Source: Bacteroidales bacterium (GTDB taxonomy: Bacteria; Bacteroidota; Bacteroidia; Bacteroidales; UBA932). Taken from it: 64,000 nt of DNA. The stretch lies in assembly GCA_017427885.1 (NCBI GenBank), contig JAFRRW010000004.1, positions 1 through 64,000 on the forward strand, given 5' to 3'. This document shows, one piece after another, positions 28,135 through 35,805 of the stretch; the stretch's first letter is position 1; each line of letters starts with the position of its first letter. A model generated the notes under the pieces. The model ran no database searches. It saw only the letters and a list, made by a program, of their open reading frames with translations, and was not told the origin of the DNA. A program made the position numbers and the translations under genes.

Positions 28135-30161
28135 CTGTTTTCGTCCTCCTCGCAATATTTGTGGATCACGCTGTATGACTCGCTCACGCCCAATTCCCCG
28201 GCCCTGGAAAGGTCGATGCAGCCTTTCTCCTTGTCCTTGAGGTATATGAGCACCAGCCCCCTGTTGAAATACGCATCCCCGAATCCAGGCCAGAGGCTGA
28301 TGGCCCTGCTGTAATTGTCGATGGCTTCGACGTGATGGGAAGAGAGGCAGTTCAGGTTGCCCAGGTTGAAATACGTGTATGGAATGTCGCCGACGATCCT
28401 GGACGACAGCAACATGTCCGCTATGGCCTCGGAATAGTCGTACGTCCTCGTCACCTGGTCGGTCACCCTCGCCCTCGTCGTGCCCTTGTCGTCCATCGTA
28501 AGCGTCTGGACGTTGCTCTCTATCGAAGAGATGAAGTCTATCATCTCCGCCCTGAGGACTCCGCGGTTCATATAGTAGAAAGCCTTGTAATAGCCGTCGA
28601 GCGAGGTGGAATCGGCCTGGGAAATGGCGGAATTGAAATAGGTGAGGGCGGAGGAGTACTGTTTGTTCTGAAGGTCGTACAGGCCCCTGAGGAAGTGTTT
28701 CTCAGCCGCAGACACCGCATCCGGGTTACCGGCGGAAGTCTTCGAATCGCCGTACAGGGCCGTTTCGAGGTTGGTAACGCTCAGCGAGGGGACGGAGTCG
28801 GCGTTGGAGATTACCACCGGCACGGGAGATTCTGCCGTGAACTTGTCTATCAGCAGGTTCTCGTACTTGCGGCTGAGGGCGTAACGGGTGTTGTCCCTGA
28901 CCTTGGTGAGCCTGAACTTGTACAGGGGCTTCAGGCGGATGTCGATGTCCCTGTGCTGGAGGAGTTCGTTGTCGAAGTCCTTCTTGGCGAAATCGGCGTC
29001 CAGCGTCAGCAGGGCGTTGTATTTCTTCGTGGTGTCGACGAACGAGCCCTCCGAGGCGGAGTTCTTCTCCCTGTATTCCCTCACCTTCTCCCTGGCTATC
29101 TCGTAATCCTGCTTGGAAGACTTCATCATTCCCATCATATTCTTCACGTAGGACCTGTTCATATAGGCCTTCGCGAAGTCGGGATATAGGGAAATGGCCT
29201 TGTCGTAGTCGTCCAGGGCGTCCAGCCACCTTTCCATCTCCACGAAATACGAGGCCCTGTTGTAATAGGCCAGAACGTTGTTCGGGTTGATGTTTATCAC
29301 CCTGTCCATATCTTCCAGAGCACCTTCGAAATCCCCCACCTGGGCTAGGATGAGGCTCCTGTTGTAGAGTGTGAGGGCGTTCCCCGGCTCTTCCCGGAGG
29401 ACCCTGTCGAGGTCGGCCATCGCGGAATTGTAATCCTTCAGCTCATAATACATCAGGGCCCTGTTGAAATAGGCGAAGGTGTTCGTCGAATCCAGCTTCA
29501 CGGCCTGGTCCATATCGGCGATACCCTCCTTGAATTCCTTCTTGAGGGCATACACCCTCCCCCTCCTCACATACCCCTCGGGCTCGAACGGATCCAGGCT
29601 GATGGCCTTGTTGTAATCCTCCAGGGCACGCACGGTGTCCTTCAGGAAGAGTTTCGCGGCCCCCCTGTTGAGATAGGCGGCCGGATCCTTGGGCTCCTTC
29701 TTGATGTATACGTCGAAATCCTCAACCGACTTGTCGAACTGCTGGGAGAGGAAATAGGTGACTCCCCTGCTGAAATACAGGCCTTCCAGGCTGGGCCGCA
29801 GTTCCATCGCCCTCTGGATGTCTGAAAGGGCCTCGTCATAGTGGCCGAACCTGCTCCTGGTTATGCCCCTGTAATGGTAGCCGTTAGTGAAGACGGGATT
29901 GATCCGAACGGAACGGTCGAAGTCGTTGAAAGCGCCCCTGACGTCGCCGAGGTTATATTTTGCAATGCCCCTGAAGAAATAGTTCCAGTAGTCGGTGGTG
30001 TCGAGGGAGGCGAGGATGTTGAAATTGCCAATGGCCTCGGCATATTTCCCTTCGGAGAGGGCCTGCCTCCCCCGGAAGTAGAAGACATCCCTGTCGTACT
30101 GCCCCCGGGCGCAAAGGGCGGAGGCTAGCGCTATTATGGCGACGGTCAGCAGTCTTCTCAT
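28131..30161 (-). CDS. Exported tetratricopeptide-repeat protein
   Basis: 676 residues. Signal peptide about 1-21 (LLTVAIIALASALCARGQ). About ten consecutive TPRs occupy roughly 25-375 (repeated pattern A-Y-x-N-R-x-x-x ... Y-x-x-A-x-x-D-x-x-x-A-I-x-L-x-P), then a less regular middle region, then two to three TPRs at the C-terminus (YFNLGNLNCLSSHHVEAIDNYSRA). Such proteins act as protein-interaction scaffolds in the periplasm or at the envelope; the specific partner is unknown. ATG 30161 starts the signal peptide; longer frames upstream run into the promoter. Coupled to the MBL-fold gene by a 4-base overlap. Confidence 0.85.
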   Translation of the reverse strand: MRRLLTVAIIALASALCARGQYDRDVFYFRGRQALSEGKYAEAIGNFNILASLDTTDYWNYFFRGIAKYNLGDVRGAFNDFDRSVRINPVFTNGYHYRGITRSRFGHYDEALSDIQRAMELRPSLEGLYFSRGVTYFLSQQFDKSVEDFDVYIKKEPKDPAAYLNRGAAKLFLKDTVRALEDYNKAISLDPFEPEGYVRRGRVYALKKEFKEGIADMDQAVKLDSTNTFAYFNRALMYYELKDYNSAMADLDRVLREEPGNALTLYNRSLILAQVGDFEGALEDMDRVININPNNVLAYYNRASYFVEMERWLDALDDYDKAISLYPDFAKAYMNRSYVKNMMGMMKSSKQDYEIAREKVREYREKNSASEGSFVDTTKKYNALLTLDADFAKKDFDNELLQHRDIDIRLKPLYKFRLTKVRDNTRYALSRKYENLLIDKFTAESPVPVVISNADSVPSLSVTNLETALYGDSKTSAGNPDAVSAAEKHFLRGLYDLQNKQYSSALTYFNSAISQADSTSLDGYYKAFYYMNRGVLRAEMIDFISSIESNVQTLTMDDKGTTRARVTDQVTRTYDYSEAIADMLLSSRIVGDIPYTYFNLGNLNCLSSHHVEAIDNYSRAISLWPGFGDAYFNRGLVLIYLKDKEKGCIDLSRAGELGVSESYSVIHKYCEEDENR

Positions 30162-30190
30162 AAAAATTTCCGAAAAAGGACCAAAATTCC

Positions 30191-30198
30191 TAATTTTG
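30191..30198 (+). promoter_or_regulatory. -7 box (TAATTTTG) for the M28 peptidase gene
   Basis: Matches TAnnTTTG; no good TTTG at -33. Predicted start about 30205, 27 bases before the GTG at 30232. It lies within a divergent 70-base promoter region shared with the TPR gene. Confidence 0.5.
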
Positions 30199-30212
30199 AG
30201 GCTTGTTATCCG

Positions 30213-30220
30213 CAAAGATA
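30213..30220 (-). promoter_or_regulatory. -7 box (TATCTTTG, minus strand) for the TPR-MBL operon
   Basis: Matches TAnnTTTG on the minus strand; a start near 30206 would give a leader of about 45 bases before the TPR ATG. It overlaps the oppositely directed M28 promoter, so the two may interfere. Confidence 0.55.
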
Positions 30221-30231
30221 GTACAAAAGCA

Positions 30232-31239
30232 GTGAACGTACCCCGAATAATACGGATTTTTCTTCTCTGGACAGGATTCTTGGCAATCTTCGTACCACAA
30301 GCCACCGCCCAGAGGAGTTATTCGAAGGCCACCCTCAGGAACGGCGAGGCTGCCGTGAGCGAGGAAAAACTCCGCCAGGGGATCGAATTCCTCTGCGACA
30401 CCCTCTGCCAGGGACGCGGAACCGGCACCAGGGGCGGCTCGGAGGCCGCTTTCTGGATCGCCAGGAAGATGGAGAGGTCGGGACTCGTCCCCTTCGGGGG
30501 AAGGTGGGGCCACGGTTTCCGGGTTTCGGGGAAGGCGGGACACAACATCATCGGATTCTTCCCCGGGGATGACAGAGGGGCGAATACCCAGTATATCATC
30601 GTCGGGGCCCATTATGACAACCTCGGAATCCTCGGAGGAACCTGCTATCCCGGGGCGGACAGCAACGCCTCGGGGGTGGTGGCGATGCTTTCGCTGGCGG
30701 ATATGCTGCAGAGGATGAAGGAGTTAGGGCGCACCTTCGGCAGAAGCGTGATTTTCGTGGCCTTCGACGCCAAAGAGAAGAACACCGGCGGGTCGCAGAG
30801 GCTCTGCACTATGCTCAATCTGGGAATGCTGAGGAATCCCGTCACGGGAATGCCCATCTTCATGAAGGACATCTACGCGATGGTCGACCTTGACATCCTC
30901 GGCAGTTCCCTCTCCCCTCTCGCCTCCGGCCGTAAGGACTATATCATTATGCTGAGCAACCGCCAGTTCACCTCCCAGCTCGCCTCGGCCAACCAGAATC
31001 CCCGCATCGGCCTCGAGCTTTCCTTCGACTATTACGGCAGCAAGAGTTTCACGGACATTTTCTACGGCAAGATCGGCGACCGCAAGCACTTCATAGACAA
31101 CAAGGTCCGCACCGTCCTCTTCACTTCCGGCATCACGATGGAGACCAACAAGCTCACCGACTCCTCCGAGACCCTCGACTACCCCGTCCTCCACCGCCGC
31201 GTCCTCCTCATCTACTACTGGCTCTGCAGCATCCTCTGA
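30232..31239 (+). CDS. M28-family zinc aminopeptidase-like protein
   Basis: Exported metallopeptidase-like protein of 335 residues. N-terminal signal (IIRIFLLWTGFLAIFVPQATAQ). M28 metal-site motifs are visible: VGAHYDNLG (His, Asp), YPGADSNASGV (bridging Asp), FDAKEKNTGGS (catalytic/metal Glu region) and VDLDILGS (Asp); a late His is in the RKHFIDNK segment. GTG 30232 is chosen because it directly precedes the signal peptide and follows a -7 box; the frame is open further upstream but crosses the divergent promoters. Substrates are probably peptides or dipeptides in the periplasm. Confidence 0.82.
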   Translation: MNVPRIIRIFLLWTGFLAIFVPQATAQRSYSKATLRNGEAAVSEEKLRQGIEFLCDTLCQGRGTGTRGGSEAAFWIARKMERSGLVPFGGRWGHGFRVSGKAGHNIIGFFPGDDRGANTQYIIVGAHYDNLGILGGTCYPGADSNASGVVAMLSLADMLQRMKELGRTFGRSVIFVAFDAKEKNTGGSQRLCTMLNLGMLRNPVTGMPIFMKDIYAMVDLDILGSSLSPLASGRKDYIIMLSNRQFTSQLASANQNPRIGLELSFDYYGSKSFTDIFYGKIGDRKHFIDNKVRTVLFTSGITMETNKLTDSSETLDYPVLHRRVLLIYYWLCSIL

Positions 31240-31258
31240 TTGCCTGTAAGTACCTTTC

Positions 31259-31337
31259 TCCGAAGGAGACATCCCCGACGCTCGCAGAATACACGGCTGC
31301 AGCCGCAATGCTCGCTTATGGGGATGTCTCCTTCGGA
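31259..31337. repeat. Cruciform-type inverted repeat in a convergent gap
   Basis: Perfect 18-base arms TCCGAAGGAGACATCCCC (31259-31276) and its complement (31320-31337), with the self-complementary CGGCTGCAGCCG (31294-31305) exactly at the centre. It lies 20 bases after the M28 stop and before the stop of the convergent lipoprotein gene. There is no T-run, so it is not an ordinary terminator; a bidirectional mRNA end, nucleoid site or palindromic mobile repeat are possible. Confidence 0.85.
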
Positions 31338-31374
31338 AGCAACCGCCCGGATATCCGTTCGCAGTTGCGGAGTG

Positions 31375-33114
31375 CTATTCTGTGGAGGCTACATAGATAA
31401 CTGCATCATTGCCATCTTTATCTTTAATTGTAATCCCGCTACCTATAGTTACAGTACCACAGTTACCTAAACCATATCTACTCCCATTTCCAGGTCCCAC
31501 GTCATAAGTGGCAACGCCCCCCTTCGTGGCCTCTACGGTACCACCAGAAATATTTATGTCACCGCAGCTGGACTGATAACCATGGTACCAAGTTGAGCCA
31601 GTGCCTATACCGGCACCATCCTCTCCTCCTATAGCTTTGACAGTTCCATTAGAGATGATGATATTGCCACACGAGCTTGAATAATAACCAGAACCTATAC
31701 CTGCGCCCTGTTTGCCTCCTGTAGATGTGACTTCTCCACCTTTAATCTCAATGATACCACAAGAACTGTATTCATAGCCAGCGCCTATACCAGCTGCAGA
31801 GTTTCCCCCAATAGCTTCAATAGTGCCATTTGTGATGGTAATATTTCCACAGGAGGTATGATAACCACTGCCTATGCCGGGGGCTTCACGACCTCCTGTT
31901 GCAGTTACAGTGCCGCCATTGATGGTTATATCACCACATGATGCTTCACAACCAGCGCCTATTCCTGCACAATCCCCTCCTCCTATGGCTACGATCTCTC
32001 CACTATTGATAATGATATTGCCAGCCCTGCCCCAATAGTATCCAGCCCCAATGCCTGCGCCATAACCATTACTCTCGGCTGTGAGTTTTCCGGTTCCCTC
32101 AATAGTCAGTGTGAAATTTGCAGGGATATTAATGCCAGAACATTCATTATATGCACCCTTTACATGGTTTTCGCCTTCAATCACGAGGGTGGCATCACCT
32201 ATGCAATTAATACCGGCATATTTAGGTCCTTCTGAATCGAAACTGGTAATGTCAACATCCCGGAGGGTGACTGTGGCCCCGGCAGCTATGGAGATCTTGT
32301 ACTTATCCGTTGCTTTACCTGTCAGGACATCACCGTCTTGAGCCACGTAGGCCGCCTCCAGTTTGGAAAGATCAACCACTTTCCTCATTTTCAAATCCAC
32401 ACTGTAGAACTTACCCGCACTGACGGTAGCATCCCCTATCACACATATATAAGAGTCCGAGCCGGATGTGGCGGAAAACTGGAAATCCGTTTTTTCTGAT
32501 ATGGCAGGAATAGCTACATAAAGCTCGCTCTTCCCTTCAGTGGGAGCAACAGTGATAGTCAATTCACCTGCTGTAATAGTCAGAGGTGTGACACTCAAGG
32601 CCTCATCCTGATATTTCAAATTGAATTTGAAAATGCTCTGCTGGTTCTCGAAAGCGGCATCGCTGGTATAGAGGTCAGAACCTTCGATCTTATCCACAGT
32701 CACTGTGGCGACTGCGGCACTGCAATGAGTGTCGATATATTCCAACGTGCCTTCCTGTGCTGAATAATCAGCATCCGATTGGAACTTCAGAGTTAACTCA
32801 TCATTAACATCAACGCCCGTTACCTCTCCTTTAAGCCTGGTAGCTCCCGCAGCGGTAGGCTTCAAGATACCGACCTTGGCCTCTCCTTTGTAAACAGCCA
32901 CTTCATCATCGGCATTCCAGGATGCAGTCAGCGAGCCACTCTCTTCCGTCAACGTGCGTGTATCAGCGCCGTTCCCGACATTCACCGTAAGGGTGTAGGT
33001 CTTCTGTACCTCAGGTTGCGCGATAAGGGATTCCTCGTCCGCTGTACAGGCATCGAAGGCGGCTCCTGCCACCAGCAGGGCTGCCAACATATAGAGTTTT
33101 CCAAACTTCTTCAT
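31375..33114 (-). CDS. Fimbrillin-like lipoprotein with Cys-bearing GAGIGAG-type tandem repeats
   Basis: 579 residues. N-terminal signal with a lipobox-like FDAC (Cys23); about 37-245 resembles the fimbrillin-like (Mfa-like) beta domain (YTLTVNVGNG..., TASWNADDEVAVY). About 345-560 is a repeat domain of roughly 30-residue units with consensus AGIGAG-x-SCG-I-I-GG-V-A-GG, which should form a parallel beta-helix; most units carry one Cys at the same place. Probably surface-exposed, adhesive or carbohydrate-binding; no enzyme motif. The DNA is visibly more A+T-rich than its neighbours, and the gene follows a small peptide gene and a near-perfect Shine-Dalgarno. Acquisition by transfer is possible. 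Confidence 0.75.
   Translation of the reverse strand: MKKFGKLYMLAALLVAGAAFDACTADEESLIAQPEVQKTYTLTVNVGNGADTRTLTEESGSLTASWNADDEVAVYKGEAKVGILKPTAAGATRLKGEVTGVDVNDELTLKFQSDADYSAQEGTLEYIDTHCSAAVATVTVDKIEGSDLYTSDAAFENQQSIFKFNLKYQDEALSVTPLTITAGELTITVAPTEGKSELYVAIPAISEKTDFQFSATSGSDSYICVIGDATVSAGKFYSVDLKMRKVVDLSKLEAAYVAQDGDVLTGKATDKYKISIAAGATVTLRDVDITSFDSEGPKYAGINCIGDATLVIEGENHVKGAYNECSGINIPANFTLTIEGTGKLTAESNGYGAGIGAGYYWGRAGNIIINSGEIVAIGGGDCAGIGAGCEASCGDITINGGTVTATGGREAPGIGSGYHTSCGNITITNGTIEAIGGNSAAGIGAGYEYSSCGIIEIKGGEVTSTGGKQGAGIGSGYYSSSCGNIIISNGTVKAIGGEDGAGIGTGSTWYHGYQSSCGDINISGGTVEATKGGVATYDVGPGNGSRYGLGNCGTVTIGSGITIKDKDGNDAVIYVASTE
31528..32061 (-). repeat. Six tandem ~90-bp coding repeats
   Basis: Direct repeats within the lipoprotein gene, each coding for about 30 residues with the shared GIGxGY-SCG-I-I-G-A-GG pattern (units begin near codons 352, 382, 412, 441, 470 and 500). 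The units differ at the DNA level, so this is an old array, though copy number could still vary by recombination. Confidence 0.85.
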
Positions 33115-33122
33115 AATGCGTT

Positions 33123-33130
33123 CCTCCTTT
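33123..33130 (-). promoter_or_regulatory. Strong Shine-Dalgarno (AAAGGAGG) before the repeat lipoprotein
   Basis: AAAGGAGG ends 8 bases before the ATG at 33114, an unusually exact anti-16S match for Bacteroidetes, where such sites are mostly weak or absent. It fixes the start of the lipoprotein and sits in the 18-base gap behind the small peptide gene. Confidence 0.85.
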
Positions 33131-33132
33131 AG

Positions 33133-33261
33133 TTAATTCGGCCAGACTCCACCGTTCTCATAGCCGCTTCGGCTTCCTTCCGTACCCGGGCTCTGGGCTA
33201 TGATATCCTGAGCCTCCACCTCAAATACCTGCACCTCCGGTGCCTCGTAATAAACTTTCAT
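33133..33261 (-). CDS. Small 42-residue protein upstream of the lipoprotein
   Basis: ATG-TAA frame starting MKVYYEAPEVQVFEVEAQD and ending YENGGVWPN. The pattern M-K-x-Y-x-x-P-x-x-x-x-x-x-x-E-A-x-x-I is typical of short uncharacterised Bacteroidales proteins that precede surface lipoprotein genes. It has no signal peptide or membrane segment; the C-terminal half is Gly/Ser-rich. It stops 18 bases before the lipoprotein ATG, on the same strand, so cotranslation or leader-peptide regulation is plausible. Function unknown. Confidence 0.7.
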   Translation of the reverse strand: MKVYYEAPEVQVFEVEAQDIIAQSPGTEGSRSGYENGGVWPN

Positions 33262-33429
33262 AAACTTTTATCATTTATAATTGAACATTATCCAAACTTT
33301 CAGACTGGAAAACCTGATTATAGGTTAAAAAAGAAGACATCTGCCTGTTACATCATAATTACATAATTAATTCATAACGCTTTAAAGAAACGCTCTAAAT
33401 ATAGAAAAAATAAATAAAAGAATAATCAT

Positions 33430-33437
33430 TATATTTG
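33430..33437 (+). promoter_or_regulatory. -7 box (TATATTTG) for the ABC exporter operon
   Basis: Matches TAnnTTTG. Expected start near 33444, about 110 bases before the ATG at 33555. The A+T-rich stretch 33262-33429 upstream holds no gene that I can support and no clear minus-strand promoter for the small-peptide/lipoprotein pair. Confidence 0.6.
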
Positions 33438-33467
33438 TAGATAAGTAATCGAAACGCCACCTGAACA

Positions 33468-33537
33468 TGAAGGGTTTGTTCCCATAAGCGGACTTTTTAC
33501 CTGACTCTTCAGTGAGCGTTGGGGATAAACCCTTCAG
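33468..33537. repeat. Inverted repeat in the leader of the ABC exporter gene
   Basis: Arms TGAAGGGTTT (33468-33477) and AAACCCTTCA (33528-33537), extended inside by CCC/GGG, form a long-range stem in the untranslated leader. The left arm also contains a six-codon mini frame (ATG AAG GGT TTG TTC CCA TAA). It could control translation of the exporter. Confidence 0.6.
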
Positions 33538-33554
33538 GCAGAGTTAAAGACAAT

Positions 33555-35396
33555 ATGAGAGAATTCCTGAAAACGATGAAGCGCTACGTTCTGCCGTACA
33601 GGCGGTATCTTGGCGAATCGGTCATACTGAACATACTGTCGGCGGTGCTGAACATCTTCTCGTTCGCGCTGATCATCCCGATGCTGAAGATACTATTCAG
33701 CCTGGACACGGCCACCTACAGTTTCATACCCTGGAAGGAAAGTGTGGAGGGAATGGACTTCATGGACAAGGTGACCAACAACGCCTACTGGTTCGTCGGC
33801 CACTATTCGGAACAGATCGGGGCATCGAAGGTGCTCCTCATCCTCTGCCTCGTGCTCTCGGTTATGACCCTTTTCAAGACGGCGGCATATTTCGGAGCCT
33901 CCGCGGTGATGATCCCGATACGCACCGGAATCGTGAAAGACCTGAGGATGGAGATTTTCAACAAGATCCTCGCCCTGCCGATAGGCTTCTTCTCCGAGGA
34001 GCGCAAGGGTGACATCATAGCCAGGATGAGCGGAGACGTCCAGGAGGTGGAGAACTCCATCACCGGTTCCATCGACATCCTGATAAAGGATCCGATCCTC
34101 ATCATCTTCTACTTCGGCACGATGCTCGCAATATCCTGGCAGCTCACCCTCTTCACCATCCTCTTCGTCCCCGTGATGGGTTGGCTGATGGGTGTGATAG
34201 GCCGGCAACTTAAGCGCAAATCACTTGAGGCACAGACCCTTTGGAGCGACACGATGGCTCAGGTGGAAGAAACTCTTGGTGGCCTCAGGATAGTCAAGGC
34301 CTTCGTCGCGGAGAAGAAGATCTCCGACCGTTTCGACGCCACCACCGGAGCGATGAGGCGAAAGGTCGGAAAGGTGACCACACGCCAGGCGCTGGCACAT
34401 CCCGTAAGCGAGTTCCTCGGCACCGTGATGATAGCCATAGTCCTATGGTTCGGCGGCACCCTCATCCTGGGGAAACACTCCCCCATCGACGCCCCCACCT
34501 TCATCTACTATATGGTGATCCTCTACAGCATCATCAACCCACTGAAGGAGTTCTCCAAGGCCACCTACGCCATCCCCAAGGGACTTGCCTCGATGGAGAG
34601 GATAAACCGCATCCTGGAGGCAGAGAATCCCATCAAGAGCCCCGACAATCCCGTGCATATCGAAGGCTTCTCCAAGGGTATCACCTTCGAGAACGTAAGT
34701 TTCAGCTACAGCCCGTCCAGGCTGATCCTCGACGACATCAGCATTGACATTCCAAAGGGAAAATTCCTTGCCATAGTGGGAGAATCAGGCGCCGGCAAAT
34801 CCACCCTCGCCGACCTCATTCCAAGGTTCTACGACCCCGAGAAGGGCAGGATCCTCATTGACGGGACCGACATACGAGACCTCGACGTGAAGGAACTCAG
34901 GTCGCTGATGGGAATAGTGAACCAGGATCCCATCCTGTTCAACGACACCATTTTCAACAACATAGCCTTCGGGGTGAAGGACGCGACGATGGAACAGGTA
35001 GTGGAAGCGGCGAAGATCGCCAACGCCCACGAATTCATAATGGAGAAGGAAGAAGGGTACGACACCAACATCGGGGACCGCGGAGTCAAGCTCTCAGGAG
35101 GCCAGAGGCAGAGGATTTCCATAGCCAGGGCCATCCTCAAGAACCCTCCCATCCTCATCCTCGACGAGGCTACGGCCTCCCTCGACACCGAATCGGAGCG
35201 CCTGGTGCAGGAGGCCCTCGACAGGCTGATGTCACACAGGACGACCATAGCCATAGCCCACAGGCTCTCGACCATAAAGAACGCCGACGAGATAATCGTA
35301 ATGAAAGACGGGAAGATCGTGGAGAGGGGCACGCACGAAGGACTCATTTCCCGGGACGGCTACTACAAGAAACTCGGAGAGATGCAGAAAATCTGA
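33555..35396 (+). CDS. MsbA-like ABC exporter (fused membrane and ATPase domains)
   Basis: Inner-membrane half-transporter of 613 residues working as a homodimer; family members flip lipid A or other lipids/peptides. Six transmembrane helices within about 1-330 (ABC_membrane type), nucleotide-binding domain about 370-605: Walker A GESGAGKST (about 408), Q-loop NQDPILF, signature LSGGQRQR (about 512), Walker B ILILDEATAS and H-loop IAHRLST. ATG 33555 is chosen; a TTG 36 bases upstream lies in the leader hairpin. It begins a three-gene plus-strand run with VanZ-like and amidase genes. Confidence 0.92.
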   Translation: MREFLKTMKRYVLPYRRYLGESVILNILSAVLNIFSFALIIPMLKILFSLDTATYSFIPWKESVEGMDFMDKVTNNAYWFVGHYSEQIGASKVLLILCLVLSVMTLFKTAAYFGASAVMIPIRTGIVKDLRMEIFNKILALPIGFFSEERKGDIIARMSGDVQEVENSITGSIDILIKDPILIIFYFGTMLAISWQLTLFTILFVPVMGWLMGVIGRQLKRKSLEAQTLWSDTMAQVEETLGGLRIVKAFVAEKKISDRFDATTGAMRRKVGKVTTRQALAHPVSEFLGTVMIAIVLWFGGTLILGKHSPIDAPTFIYYMVILYSIINPLKEFSKATYAIPKGLASMERINRILEAENPIKSPDNPVHIEGFSKGITFENVSFSYSPSRLILDDISIDIPKGKFLAIVGESGAGKSTLADLIPRFYDPEKGRILIDGTDIRDLDVKELRSLMGIVNQDPILFNDTIFNNIAFGVKDATMEQVVEAAKIANAHEFIMEKEEGYDTNIGDRGVKLSGGQRQRISIARAILKNPPILILDEATASLDTESERLVQEALDRLMSHRTTIAIAHRLSTIKNADEIIVMKDGKIVERGTHEGLISRDGYYKKLGEMQKI

Positions 35397-35406
35397 CGAC
35401 CGCCCT

Positions 35407-35805
35407 ATGACAAGACCGGACAAAGGCATCTGGAAGTGCATATTCTTCATCTATATAGCGGCAGTCCTGTTCTGCTGCTTCTGGCACTTCAACGACTTTC
35501 CGAAGCCTCCGGCCATATTCCTGGGAATCCCCGTCGACAAGGCGGTGCATTTCGCGATGTTCTTCCCCTTCCCTTTCCTTGCCTGGCTCGCCTTTGACAG
35601 ATTTACGGTAAAACCCTGGCAATCAATTGTTTTTGTCTTAATATCCTTCCTGGCCGGCTGCCTCCTTGCCGCCTTCACCGAGGCCGGGCAGAGCCTTACC
35701 TCCTACCGCAACGGCGACATCCTCGACTTCACTGCCGACGTGATTTCCCTTGCGGTCTCCTCCCTCATCGTCCTTTTCATCGACATACGCAAACAGGAAA
35801 AATGA
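35407..35805 (+). CDS. VanZ-like membrane protein
   Basis: 132-residue protein with about four hydrophobic segments (about 10-27, 36-60, 70-92, 104-126) and the VanZ-family features DKAVHFAMFFPF and EAGQSLTSYRNGDILDFTADVIS. Related proteins are linked to cell-envelope stress and teicoplanin resistance in other phyla, but here the function is not known. It sits 10 bases after the ABC exporter, and its stop overlaps the amidase start by 4 bases (ATGA), suggesting coupled translation. Confidence 0.85.
   Translation: MTRPDKGIWKCIFFIYIAAVLFCCFWHFNDFPKPPAIFLGIPVDKAVHFAMFFPFPFLAWLAFDRFTVKPWQSIVFVLISFLAGCLLAAFTEAGQSLTSYRNGDILDFTADVISLAVSSLIVLFIDIRKQEK

Noticed and set aside
31528..32061. Regular repeats that might be a CRISPR array
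   Set aside because: Repeats are 90 bp, contiguous without unique spacers, divergent, and translate into a coherent beta-helix motif in one frame.
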